A stretch of 64,000 nt of DNA from contig NC_135009.1 of assembly GCF_051020985.1 (NCBI RefSeq), positions 15,570,606 through 15,634,605 on the forward strand. The letters are read 5' to 3'. Under the pieces are notes generated by a model, which saw only the letters and a program-made list of their open reading frames with translations, did not search any database and was not told where the DNA came from. Every line of letters starts with the position of its first letter. The first letter of the stretch is position 1. The DNA is from Nomia melanderi. Its lineage: Eukaryota > Arthropoda > Insecta > Hymenoptera > Halictidae. Below are positions 54,516 through 64,000 of the stretch, in pieces. The position numbers were made by a program, and so were the translations under genes.

Positions 54516-55289
54516 TAACGACAATTATTTAATTAGAATTCACCGACGTCCGATCTAAGCTTCGCCGCAATCACTGCCAACATTCCACGACCCATAGACG
54601 CCAACGTACACCGAAAGCAAATTTCCCACCTGCCTCTAGGCGTCAACAGTAGCCACCGATCGACGAGTTTCAGCCGAATACAAAGGGTGACGAGGCAATC
54701 GACATCGCGATAGGTGCACTCCATAGAAAAATCTAGAAAAATCTCTGCACGGCGGTTCTAGCGCGAAAAATCAATCGTGCTCATCGAATCGCGGCGCAGC
54801 ATCCAGCGACCGATAACTGGCCCCATAACAATGACACTTTCCGTTGAACGTAATAAGTCGAGAGCCAATCAGCCGCGTCGACGATCAAATCCGAGGCAAT
54901 CCGAAAAGCGGAATCAACCGATTCGCCCAACGAGCGGTTCATTTAGTCCCGGGAACGATTAGCGAAAGCCAATACGGGCGACGCGCGATAAAGGAATAGG
55001 ATAAGTTCCAGCTGGAACCCAGCTGCCTCCGTTAACCTCTTCGGCGCCTCTTTTTTCTCCCGCCCCCGCGATCCGCGAGGCAACGGAGCGCAGCTGGGTT
55101 AAGGATCAGGCGGATCTTATTAAATTGCTCCTGCAAGATGCATCCGCAGGTGCGACGCTGCTCGGGAGCCACTCGGAATCGACGATTTTTTACAACGGCT
55201 TAGACCGTCCGGGAAATTGCGTTTCCCAAATTTGCCTGCACCGGCGAACGGCTCCTCGCGAGCTCGTTAGAGGCGAGGAATCGCCTTTG
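54516..55289. other. CpG-moderate block without gene
   Basis: No recognised repeat; short chance frames. Confidence 0.45.
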
Positions 55290-55883
55290 ACCGTTAGTGT
55301 GCGGATCTCTGCGCGTTCATGGGGAATCTGGGAATGCAGATTTCTGATTGTAGGTGATACGAGATGTGAAATATTCGGCGTACAGTGATCGTTATAAGAT
55401 TCGTTAAGAGAAACTTTTCCCTATTACAATTCTATGTTTTCGATTGTCCTCTTGGAAATTTGAATTTACACGGAGATCGGTAGTCTAGCGGTGTGCTGCG
55501 GATTTTCGCGCATTTGTAGAAACAAAGTGCAATGATGAATCAGTGAAACGAATTGAATATTCCTTCCATTTCGTATAGTTTCGCGCGGATACCATTAGTG
55601 TGCGGATTTCTGTGCGTTCATGGGGAATTTGGGAATGCAGATTTCCGAATGCAGATTTCTACAGATTGTAGATGGTACGAGATGTGAAATATTCGGCGTA
55701 CAGTGATCGTTATAAGATTTGTGAAAAGAAACTTATGTTTTCGATTGTCCTCTTGGAAATTTGAATTTACACAAAGATCCGTAGTTTAAAGGTATCCTGC
55801 GGATTCTCGCATTTATGGAATCAAAGTGCAACGATAAATCAGTGAAACGAATTGAATATTCCTTTCATTTCGTATAGTCTCGC
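55290..55883 (+). repeat. Tandem duplication, ~295-bp unit, two copies
   Basis: Copy 1 starts ACCGTTAGTGTGCGGATCTC and copy 2 (about 55588) ACCATTAGTGTGCGGATTTC. Both carry TGGGAATGCAGATTTC, TACAGTGATCGTTATAAG, TTTTCGATTGTCCTCTTGG and ATCAGTGAAACGAATTG. Copy 2 has a 20-bp internal duplication and a deletion. Unit not recognised. Confidence 0.92.
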
Positions 55884-56321
55884 GAAGTCCCAGAATTCGA
55901 CGTTTAATTCTATTCGAACGCCACTCCCGAGAATCTGAGTTCGCGTAAGGATCCGCAGTCTACCGATTAAATTCCAGCAACCGCTTCCACGGCCGCGTAC
56001 ATTTTAAACGGAACGATTCATGCGCGAGGCAAGCGAGCGTTCGATTAATCAGCTCGCCGAAATTCCTCGTTCCTCTCGGCCTGCTGTTCCATCGGGCACC
56101 AAAGGAACAAAGTCAGCTCGTACCTAGCCGGCCGTTTTTCGAACGCGTCTGTCGACGGTCCTCGAGAAGTATACTGAAAGTTCGTAACCGGGCCGACCCG
56201 GCCTGACCTTTCTCGGCTCTTCGATCTCTAGGTAATAATATTCGATAATTCGTAGAAACGAACGAAAGTTCTCCGGAACTTCACAGGAACGCGCGACGAA
56301 ACTCGGACACCAAAGTATTAT
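55884..56321. other. Unclassified block without gene
   Basis: No repeat or gene recognised. Confidence 0.45.
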
Positions 56322-56412
56322 AAATAAATACACAAATAAATGAATAAATAAATAAATAAATAAATAAATATATATATATATATATTATATACATATTATA
56401 AATAAAATAAAT
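56322..56412 (+). repeat. AT microsatellite (AAAT)n / (AT)n
   Basis: AAATAAATG... changing to AAATAAATAAAT, then ATATATATAT and TTATATAC. Confidence 0.95.
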
Positions 56413-57578
56413 CATATATATAATAAGATGTAACTATCCGTTGGTACATATCGCACTTGCAACCGGTAGAAGTTAACGTTCGATTGCTTGGTGGAGCGGA
56501 AACGGAAACGGAAGGGACGGAGCACGTTTCGCGGCGGAACGGAAGGGAAGAAGGCGACGGGACGAGACTTCGTCCGTTCGGAAAGACGGTGTCTTTCGGA
56601 ATAAGGTTCAATGCGCACGAACGGTCCAATCTCGCGATTCTTTTGGGAGAAACATAAACTTCAGGATGAAAAACCTTTGTTTATCTATTTACGTATACGT
56701 ATATTCGTCTAACGACGAGTAACTGCTTCGTAACGGACCCTTGTCTTACATTCGGTAAAACGAAAGTGCCATGTTTCCGTAAGGCGATCACCTTTTTACG
56801 ATTCTCTTTGTACAAGACAGGAAAATCTGGGGAATAATCGTCGCCGCGACCGTTCGCGCGCGTTCAGCGTAAATTCGGTCCAAGCTGGCCGGTCCATCGC
56901 GTTACAGGTCACGGAACACCGCCGCAACCCAAATTCACGCGCGTCATCGTCGAGTTTTCTAGATTTTATACCATTGGAACCAGCATCCTCTCGATCTTCC
57001 TTCCCGCGGCCTGTCTCGCCGCCGGATTCCGGGCGCTCGCGGAGCGAGAACGAGACGGGGAACGACGAGAGACCGGAAACCGAAACCGCGCGGCGCCCCG
57101 TTCGTTGTCCCCGCGAGCCGACTGTACAGTATAGCGAGCGTTTAGAGAGCGAACGGAAGAGGAGACGGAAGATTACGTGTGCGTGTGTGTGACTGAGCGT
57201 GTGCGACTGCGACGAAAAACGAATCGATTCGAGGCGAATCGAATCGAATCGAATCGAGTCTGTTCGAATGGGACGAGTGGACGGATGGCTTGTGGCGCAC
57301 ACAATTTGTAAATGCGGACACGACGACATCGCAACGTCTCGCGACACAACGAATATAATAAAGAAAAAAAAGTTCTTCGTTTTCTACATACTCGGGATGA
57401 TCTTTTCACTGTACCTGACCTGTGCCAATATCCTGTACCTGTGAATATTTGCGGAAGGTTAGGTTGGTGTCGGAAGCAGCTGTTGAATCGATGGTTCTCA
57501 ATATTTTTTATACGAACGAGTGGATTCGTTGAGATTTCTATGGAGGTGCAGTTTAGTTCGAGTAGTTTTGCTTCCAGT
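56413..57578. other. CpG-rich block with short microsatellites
   Basis: A 183-codon reverse frame at 56796-57347 runs through (GT)n at 57177-57190 and (AATCG)n at 57236-57256, which explain part of its openness. No domain recognised. Confidence 0.5.
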
Positions 57579-57971
57579 TTGACACTTTGCAGACGAAGAT
57601 TCTTTGAAATGTATGAGAGATCCAGCAGATGAAGTTACATTATATCGATTGCTTAACACGAACTATCGAGGATTTAATACGATTGATGTGCAATCTCTAT
57701 AAAAATTGTAACGATAGATTGTTTTCAGTTTCTTTGGATATTCATCGTAGTACTCGAGTGGAACTGTTTATCTCCGAAATCATTTCAAATATTCGATGCT
57801 TTTAAGGTATTAATAACTCGAAACCAGTCATTTTGACGGAACTTTTGAATGAAAAGAAAAGAAATTATACACTGATCTCTTGCTGTTTGAGTAATTGAAT
57901 CGTCTGCGAGTTACTCTTCCAAATATGGGAATTTCATCTCGCCGAAATGTCGACGCTCCGCAGAGGGTTAA
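57579..57971 (-). mobile_element. C-family MITE interrupted by D
   Basis: Left TTGACACTTTGCAGACGAAG to CGATTGC, then D, then AAAAGAAATTATACACTGAT to ATGTCGACGCTCCGCAGAGGG-TTAA. The two C parts are contiguous in uninterrupted copies. Confidence 0.82.
57653..57850 (-). mobile_element. D-family MITE nested in C
   Basis: TTAACACGAACTATCGAGGA to CAGTCATTTTGACGGAAC. The hairpin-bearing end has lost its outer TAGTTCTAGTGTTAA. Confidence 0.82.
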
Positions 57972-58199
57972 CCCTTTGAACTCCGTAGGCTCCAATATTG
58001 CACCAGTTATATCAAATATTTTAGCAAATCAAAGAAACTACCCCAAAATTATTCGATTTTTCACACATCCAAATTTCGTACTGAGGAAAATGAAAGATCG
58101 AAGGAATGTTACAGCATTTCGAATTTTCACTGGAGATACCATGAAAATTAGTTGCAGTTGCTGATAGATTACAAAACCATCTGGAGTGCTAAGGGTTAA
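57968..58199 (-). mobile_element. B-family TTAA MITE, full length
   Basis: TTAACCCTTTGAACTCCGTAGG to CTGGAGTGCTAAGGGTTAA, 232 bp. Shares TTAA with C on one side and A on the other. Confidence 0.93.
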
Positions 58200-58442
58200 C
58201 CCTTTGCACTCGAGAGATTTTCACTTGAAATGTCCAATACGTTCTAATTAGGTGTAGACGAGACACTTCGAAATGAATTTATTAAGAAATCACATGTGAA
58301 TTAAGGAACTAAAGCTATTTTCTTTCAATATTTCACATATCAATGCAGCATACAGAGGGTAATGGTGAATATCAAAGTTCATAATGTCGCTCTATCAAAT
58401 CATCTGGCGACTGGGAGTCGCCTCTCGAGTGCAAAGGGTTAA
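58196..58442 (+). mobile_element. A-family TTAA MITE, full length
   Basis: TTAACCCTTTGCACTCGAGAG to CTCGAGTGCAAAGGGTTAA, 247 bp, with a terminal inverted repeat of about 20 bp. GGCGACTGGGAGTCGCC (58406-58422) is the cleanest example of the A subterminal hairpin. Confidence 0.95.
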
Positions 58443-60114
58443 CATGTCTAACTAAAGATTCAAAACCAGAATTTCCACTGTTAAGCAGAAGCTTCCCACT
58501 GTTTCAAGCTCGATCGAATCGGTATCCAATCTTCCGACCGGAAACTTCGAGCACCGACACACCGGAACGTGGAATTCCCGAAAACTACGCGCAGCGCGTT
58601 TCCATAGCGCTGCAAACGAATACGAGCGGTATAAAAGCAATTGATTCGCTCGGAAGCAAGCGCAGCCGTTAAGTTCGCGTATAATCTGTCTAACGCGAGG
58701 CGCGGGAACGCGAGCCAGCGTTAGTCATGGGATCCGTCGATCACGCGCCGCGATTTCCCGGCGCGAGCGCAATTTCCTAGAGATAACCTTTCTATTTGGT
58801 AGACGTTCCGAAGAGGTCTGACGTTGGACGTTCCAGAATTAGAAAACGCGAGCTCTATCTTCCTCGCGTTCTCGTCGCTTCCGGCTGAAGCGTCGAGAAC
58901 GGAAAATTCCTCCAGCATTATCCGCGATTCGCGGCAGCCAACGCGGAAGTCTAGACGCAACTGATCCGATTACCGTGAAACGACGAACGACCGCGCGATC
59001 GATCTTCGCGCGATCACCGTTTCGCCGGACGAGACCGTTGATCGAGCCGTTAGGCGTAGCCAGCGATCGCTCGCCAGCCGAATCGCCGAGGCAATCGTGA
59101 AGCCGACGGTCCGTCCGATCCCGAGGAATCTGTGCCGCGCAAATACATTTTTCATTCGGCCGTTACGCGTATTTTGAAAGCAGATCACCGCTCGAAACAC
59201 AATTCTCCGATATCCCCGTGGGTCGCGCGCGCAGAAATAAAATACACGCGTCGAAGCGATAAATCGTCGGGAGCTTTCTGTCGTTTTGTTTTGGACACCG
59301 GTCGCGAACAAAGGACGCGCGTCGTGCTCGGTTTTCGATTCGGATCGGCGCCGGTAGAATTTTCCCCGTTGGAAATTTCCATCCCCCGCCCCGCTCCGCG
59401 AGCCCGTTCACGTCCGCCCCGACTTTCTGCCTTTGTTTCGCGCTCCGCGGGGTTTCCACGGGAAAACACGGATCGGATCTTCCAGCGCGATCCGCGCGAT
59501 AAATCATTCCGATTCGGGGGGACGCGCCGCTGCCACCCCCGTCCCATCCCCCCGCGCGGCTCGCGCCGAAAGTAGAATTCAAAGATTGCACGGGCCCGCC
59601 CCGGACGAATCGGATTGCCCGTAGGATTGAGCGCGCATTTCGTTAAAAGCGTCCGACGATTATTTATGGAACGCGCGAGAATGGCGACCGTTGATCGGCT
59701 TAAAAGCCGATTCCGCGTTACACGCTCGGCCAACGACGACGCGACGCGTCGGATAGCGAATTTTCGGCACGCCGAAATTCGATTCCAGTCTCGACCCCTT
59801 ACCGATTCACGCTGCCACTGTTTTGGAACTTGAATCTCTTGCATTGCCTCGAGGAGGCGTGCTTGTCGACAGAGTTTCGGATCAAACGCGAATGTCACGA
59901 GACTCCGGCTCGCGGTACAGGTGAAATGTCAGAATGTGATAATTGTGGGCCAAATATTCGGCGGAACGTTGTAAAGAAGTACAGAAGGAAAAACGGGAAA
60001 TGAATTTTCTTGATTCTGTTTTCAACTTCGCGATTCATGCTCGGACGACTGCTTACAGTGATAGGTTGTTGAACTGGTTTGTTTAGTTTCTCCAAAAAAG
60101 ATATAACTGCACGC
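58443..60114. other. CpG-rich block without gene
   Basis: Includes the longest open frame of the window (237 codons, reverse strand, 59185-59898), overlapped by four others. It is arginine-rich without domain or splice support, so I do not call it a gene. Confidence 0.5.
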
Positions 60115-60336
60115 TTAACCCTTTGCACTCGGAAGTTTTTCACTAGAAATATTCAACAGTTTCCAATGAGTCATAGACGGACATCCTTTAAGACGAATTG
60201 AATGAGGGAAGATACATAAGTTAAGAAACAAAGTTATTTCAATATTTCAAATATTCATGGATTGCAAGAAGGTTAATATTATATATAAAACTTTATAATT
60301 TTGGTATATCAAATTGTATGGTGACTGACAGTCACA
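60115..60336 (+). mobile_element. A-family MITE, right terminus lost
   Basis: TTAACCCTTTGCACTCGGAAG to GGTGACTGACAGTCAC, the right-end hairpin. The terminal CTCGAGTGCAAAGGG is replaced by E. Confidence 0.85.
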
Positions 60337-60339
60337 TAT

Positions 60340-60533
60340 TCTTTCGTAACAAAGGCAAATGATATTAGAAATAATTATTATTGACTTTGTATCATGGAAC
60401 ACGTGTTACACTATCATCTAGCTGTTTGTGTTACCAAGTACTTTTATTCGACATCAGTTTTCTAATTGTAATTGTATTTAAGCAATTTTTAAGCTTCGGT
60501 CGCCGGTGACCACTGTGGCAGTCAACGTGTTAA
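60340..60533 (-). mobile_element. E-family MITE
   Basis: GTAACAAAGGCAAATGATAT, TGTTACACTATCATCTAGCT to GGTCGCCGGTGACCACTGTG and GGCAGTCAACGTGTTAA. Left terminus eroded where it meets A. Confidence 0.75.
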
Positions 60534-60651
60534 CTGACGCTCAAAAAAAAAAAGTCGGCATATTCATAGGAAAAAGGAGCATCTAACGAGCGGCCAATCG
60601 GTGCGACTTTGCCGGACACGAGACAGCGACGGTGAGAGTCCTACTGTCATT
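60530..60651 (-). repeat. Promoter-like dispersed repeat R4, copy 2
   Basis: Reverse copy of 30535-30651: a run of 11 A after TTAACTGACGCTC, then GTCGGCATATTCATAGG, GGAGCATCTA, GGCCAATCGG, ACAGCGACGGTGAGAGTCCT. The TATA-like part has changed to TATGAATA; the CCAAT is kept. Confidence 0.6.
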
Positions 60652-61541
60652 TTGGGCGCGTAACGCAATTTTCACGGAAGGTGCGCAAAATGGCGGCAAT
60701 TAAAGGTGCAGAGCTGGTCCCCGCGAAGAAGAATCGCGAACTCGATCGATTCGAGCCGGGACACACACAGAGAACCGGGTGAACCGGGTTTTCCCCAAGT
60801 TTTCCCGTTCGTTTCTGAGCGAAATTTCAATGCGACTGGTTTCTCGCGCCTCCGCGCTCCATTTCGCCCGGCGAGCCGCGGGAATTCCGACTCGCGAACT
60901 CGCGGATCCCGAAACTTCCCCGAGCGGGCTCGACTTAATGAACGCTGCCGTAACACTTGGAAATATTTCGTTCCGTTCGGCCTGCATCGATGGCTCCGCT
61001 GAAAAGCAACAACTCGGAAACTTGCCGTTTCCGGTATCCGCGCAGCTTTGGTCGCGGCAGTCGCTCGTTTCCCCGAGCTTCCGGGAAAAAGTTGTTTCAG
61101 ACAATGAACGGGGAACGGGGAATTAAACGATCGGTATATAATTGTTAATACGTATAACGCGACATGATCAACTTCATTATTATTCCGTGTACATTCGTAA
61201 TTTACGGGGAATATTTATTCATTGCTTTGAATAGCTTTTGTTCGCTGACGCGCGTGATAACGTCGGAAACGTAGGTCGCATTGTTTCGCGGTAAATCCAA
61301 CTCGAACGTTAACCGTTCGGATGCCAAAAACAACTTTTGTGGATATTTAGCAAAAATGCGGAAGTGATTGGGTGTGTGCAAGGAAATTAAGAGTACTTAT
61401 CTAATGAGATCACGAATATTGTGTTGTTACAAAGAAATATCAAAAAATAACATTTATTCGAATAAATTTACTTTGATTTATCTCTTGGAGAATATAGTAA
61501 GAAAATTATAATTGATACTGATAAACAGTTAACTCAAACGG
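60652..61541. other. CpG-rich then AT-rich block
   Basis: 60660-61130 has chance frames on both strands. No repeat recognised until 61542. Confidence 0.45.
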
Positions 61542-61698
61542 TTAACACTAAAACTACCAGAGGGGTCAAATAACCCATGATGTCTTCTTCTCGCAGTCAT
61601 TAGAGAGGTAACAAATGTTTCTCTAAGAAATTATTAAATAAATTCATTTTCACAAATTTTCAAAAGTCAATTGAACTGCTCGGTAGTTTCAGTGTTAA
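61542..61698 (+). mobile_element. D-like TTAA MITE, short form
   Basis: TTAACACTAAAACTACCAGA to CGGTAGTTTCAGTGTTAA, 157 bp. Termini are D-like, but the interior is different; GGGTCAAATAACCC sits near the left end. Confidence 0.8.
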
Positions 61699-61935
61699 CA
61701 CGTTGACTGCCACGTCGGTCACCGGTGACCGGAGCTTTCGAATTACTTGGCAATGGTTATAATTTGTCAGAGAAATTAGTTCTCTAGACATTAGTCGAGT
61801 GGAAATATTTCATAGCGCTAGTTAGTTATTTCAAGTTACTAGACGACAGTGTAACGTAAGCATTGCGATGTCAAATAACAGTTCCTCCTTATCTTTGTCA
61901 CAAAAGAATAAGCGACACATGAAACTCTGAAGGTT
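61695..61935 (+). mobile_element. E-family MITE, right end eroded
   Basis: TTAACACGTTGACTGCCACG then CGGTCACCGGTGACCG (61716-61731), a 16-bp perfect palindrome. The body aligns with 4498 and 47116. No right TTAA. Confidence 0.82.
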
Positions 61936-62401
61936 TCCGTGGAATCGGAAATCACCGAAGCACTTTTCGTAATTATTCGTTCATTCCGTTCGAGTTCATT
62001 CGAGTTCAAGTTTCGTTCGAATAACAGGCAACAGCGCCGCCCTCGTTGTTCCCGGTTCGACTCGATCGGAAGTTGGTTCGACAGCGATAAGCGCCGGGAC
62101 GGTTCGTTAGGCCGCATACGGGCATTACGGGCTCGCCGATACCGAAGTTACCGTCACGGCTCCCCGACGCGGTCCGCGCTAACTTTTCACCAGCTTTCTT
62201 CAGCCCCGCAAGAAGCACGAGCCTCGCGGCGCGACCAAACTTTCTCGCCCCCTAAAAACCTGCGGCGCCGCGTCCCGCTCCGACCGGCGTTATTCGATTA
62301 CGAGGACGTCGGGAACCCGACGCGACGCGGCCTCCGACGATCATTGGAAACCTGTGGCGAAACTATTCGAACCGAAAGGGAAGTTGCTCGCGCGGACAAG
62401 A
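61936..62401. other. CpG-rich block without gene
   Basis: A 186-codon frame at 61939-62499 begins inside the eroded E end and runs into an H element, so it is not a gene. Confidence 0.5.
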
Positions 62402-62576
62402 TTAACCCTTTGCCCTACAATGTGACACGTGGCGAATATATCGAATGGGACTTAACAAGAATAACCTTTCGACAGGATTCCTGCTCTGCCAGAATTTAGA
62501 CCTATCTGCGATACTCGCGATGACGCAGCTTTCTCTCAACCCCTTGCCCTATGATTTATTTCTCAACTGTGCTTAA
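62402..62576 (+). mobile_element. H-like element, rearranged
   Basis: TTAACCCTTTGCCCTACAAT start (H left end); a second end, CAACCCCTTGCCCTATGATT, at about 62537 faces the same way, so this is not a simple copy. Confidence 0.5.
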
Positions 62577-62877
62577 CCCTTCGACGAAGATTCCTTGAAA
62601 TGTACAAAACCTTCAAAGATGAAGCTAAATGATGTATCAATTCCTTAATTAATAGAAGGAACCGAAAATACGTGCTTCTTGCTGTTCCGGTGGTTCAATT
62701 AGTTGTATATTTTAGCAGATGAAACTAAATTCTATATCGATCGCATAAATGTTAAAAATAAGGGAACTACGTACTGGTCTCTTGCTGTTTGAGTAATTGG
62801 ATCATTCGTTTGCCACGTACTGTTCCATATATGAAAATCTGATCTCGAAATATCGACGTTCGTCTGCAAAGGGTTAA
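62573..62877 (-). mobile_element. C-family MITE with internal duplication
   Basis: TTAACCCTTCGACGAAGATTC to ATATCGACGTTCGTCTGCAAAGGG-TTAA, 305 bp. The segment from AGATGAARCTAAAT to CTTGCTGTT occurs twice, explaining about 100 extra bases. Confidence 0.82.
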
Positions 62878-63111
62878 TAAAAGAATTTTGTGGTTAATAA
62901 TTTAGTAGAAAAAGGAAAGAATGCTATACCTATTCTGTCTACGTTTACTAGAAATATTAGCGATACCATGCCCACTAAATGACTCCACCGTCGAACCTTG
63001 ACCTATCATCCCCTATGCTTCACTCACCACTCCTACCTTGTAACATACAACCATGAGCCTCGAGTCCCAAATAAACGAATTTTCCTGTTAACACTAGGGA
63101 CATCTTTATTT
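62878..63111. other. AT-rich unclassified
   Basis: No gene or recognised repeat; a TTAACACTAGGGAC at 63089 resembles an L/D end without a partner. Confidence 0.4.
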
Positions 63112-63313
63112 TTCCTTCGTCAAAAATTTGTCACTAGAAATATTCAATTTATTTCTATGAGATACAGATGACATTTCTCTCAACGAACTTAACGAGGAAT
63201 TTATTCACAAAATAAGGGGAACAATGGTATTTTATTTCCCCATTTCACGTAATTCTACAATTTTGATGGACCAATCGACTAGTAACTGAGAGGCACCTTT
63301 CGAGTGCAAAGGT
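63112..63313 (+). mobile_element. A-family MITE, both termini eroded
   Basis: TTTGTCACTAGAAATATTCA to AACTGAGAGGCACCTTTCGAGTGCAAAGG; the final GTTAA is replaced by TCCCG. Confidence 0.75.
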
Positions 63314-64000
63314 CCCGTCACGCATCGCACATAGACTCGACGGAACCGGTCGCACTGCTCCCATTCCTCGAACCCCAAAGAGGAGGGCTGGGCGGAACGC
63401 GAGGCGAAAATTTCATAAAACACCGACAATTTTCCGGTCACCGAGCTTCTCGTTTATGGAGGAAATTAAACAACCGGGCGAATGCCGGTAACGGGGGAAA
63501 GTAATCTTTCCCTCGGCGTCGAAGAAATTCGCCTTGCATTATTTCCCCGGCAAATTGCGCGACTCCTTTTCCTCTTCTTTTTCCCGCGGACGGGACGGGG
63601 GGGAAACGTTTCCCCGGTAACCGGACGTCGCCGCGCCGAGGACAGACAAAAGAAACGATTCCCCGGGAACCGTCGGCCGGCGAATTTCGTCCGCCGGTTC
63701 CAAAAGGAGGACCGGGTCTCGTCGCGCGGCTGGGAATTGCGCAGCTGGCGCGGACCGGGCTTCTTCGAGGCGGCCCGGCGACTCGCGAAACCGCTTAAAT
63801 CCGCAACGGGAGCTACCCTTTTTTGCGAGCATCGTCCACACGGTTAACCTACGGCCCCGGGTTCCACGCGCGCCAACAATCTCGACGGTTGGATGCGCCT
63901 CCTTTCAGCTGAGTCGACGACACACCGTTTCGACCGATTATCGGCTAAACAGGTTAATTTCGCCGTTTCGATTCTGTACGGTTTCAACGTGAAGTGGCTT
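63314..64000. other. CpG-rich block at window end, no gene
   Basis: Frames of 100 and 121 codons overlap on opposite strands at 63482-63847. Charged, low-complexity composition; no domain. Confidence 0.5.

Noticed and set aside
59185..59898. Longest open frame, 237 codons on the reverse strand
   Set aside because: It lies in CpG-rich, stop-poor DNA and overlaps four other open frames. Arginine/serine-rich with no domain, signal or splice evidence.
61939..62499. 186-codon frame
   Set aside because: It starts in an eroded E element and ends in an H element, so it spans repeat boundaries.

Overview
This window is non-coding eukaryotic DNA, most likely from an insect and plausibly a hymenopteran such as a bee. 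That assignment is an inference from composition and repeat style; no diagnostic gene is present. I find no protein-coding gene, rRNA, convincing tRNA or CRISPR array. The many open frames of 60-240 codons lie mainly in CpG-rich, stop-poor sequence, overlap each other on both strands, are arginine/serine/proline-rich, and show no recognisable domain or splice structure. It reads as intergenic DNA or part of a very long intron.

The DNA is a mosaic of two materials. One is GC- and CpG-rich, mostly single-copy sequence in blocks of 0.3-3.4 kb. The other is AT-rich repeats a few hundred bases long. By a rough tally of the intervals listed, 10-12 kb belongs to short non-autonomous DNA transposons (MITEs) whose ends are TTAA followed by CCCTT or CAC and which carry terminal inverted repeats. 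The TTAA target and CCC/CAC ends are the signature of piggyBac-type transposition. I sort them into families by sequence, with letters used throughout. A: TTAACCCTTTGCACTC ends. B: TTAACCCTTAGCACTCC / TTCAAAGGGTTAA ends, about 15 copies. C: TTAACCCTTTGCGGACGAA ends. D: TTAACACTAGAACTACCG ends. E: TTAACACGTTGACTGCCA ends. F: TTAACACATTGCGTACCGG ends. G: ACCCGAATT palindrome near one end. H: CCCCTTGCCCTA end. J: GGTCACCGGTGACC palindrome near one end. K, L, M and N have few copies. Strand follows my own canonical orientation for each family.

The elements are arranged non-randomly. Neighbours often share one TTAA and form chains, for example 17284-17954, 28777-29481, 30652-31340 and 57579-58442. 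Some sit inside others at internal TTAA sites, such as B inside C at 13334-13868 and D inside C at 57579-57971. One C element contains a roughly 460-bp minisatellite with an exact 10-bp period. Nearly every family carries a short palindrome just inside the end; this is the most interesting general pattern here.

Other structure includes a 10-bp A-tract minisatellite at three loci, a 79-bp tandem array, two recent-looking tandem duplications (about 295 bp and 153 bp periods), a dispersed element with internal 150-bp repeats (two loci), a promoter-like 115-bp repeat in inverted orientation 30 kb apart, several pairs of unclassified dispersed repeats, and a 64-bp hairpin inside an L element.
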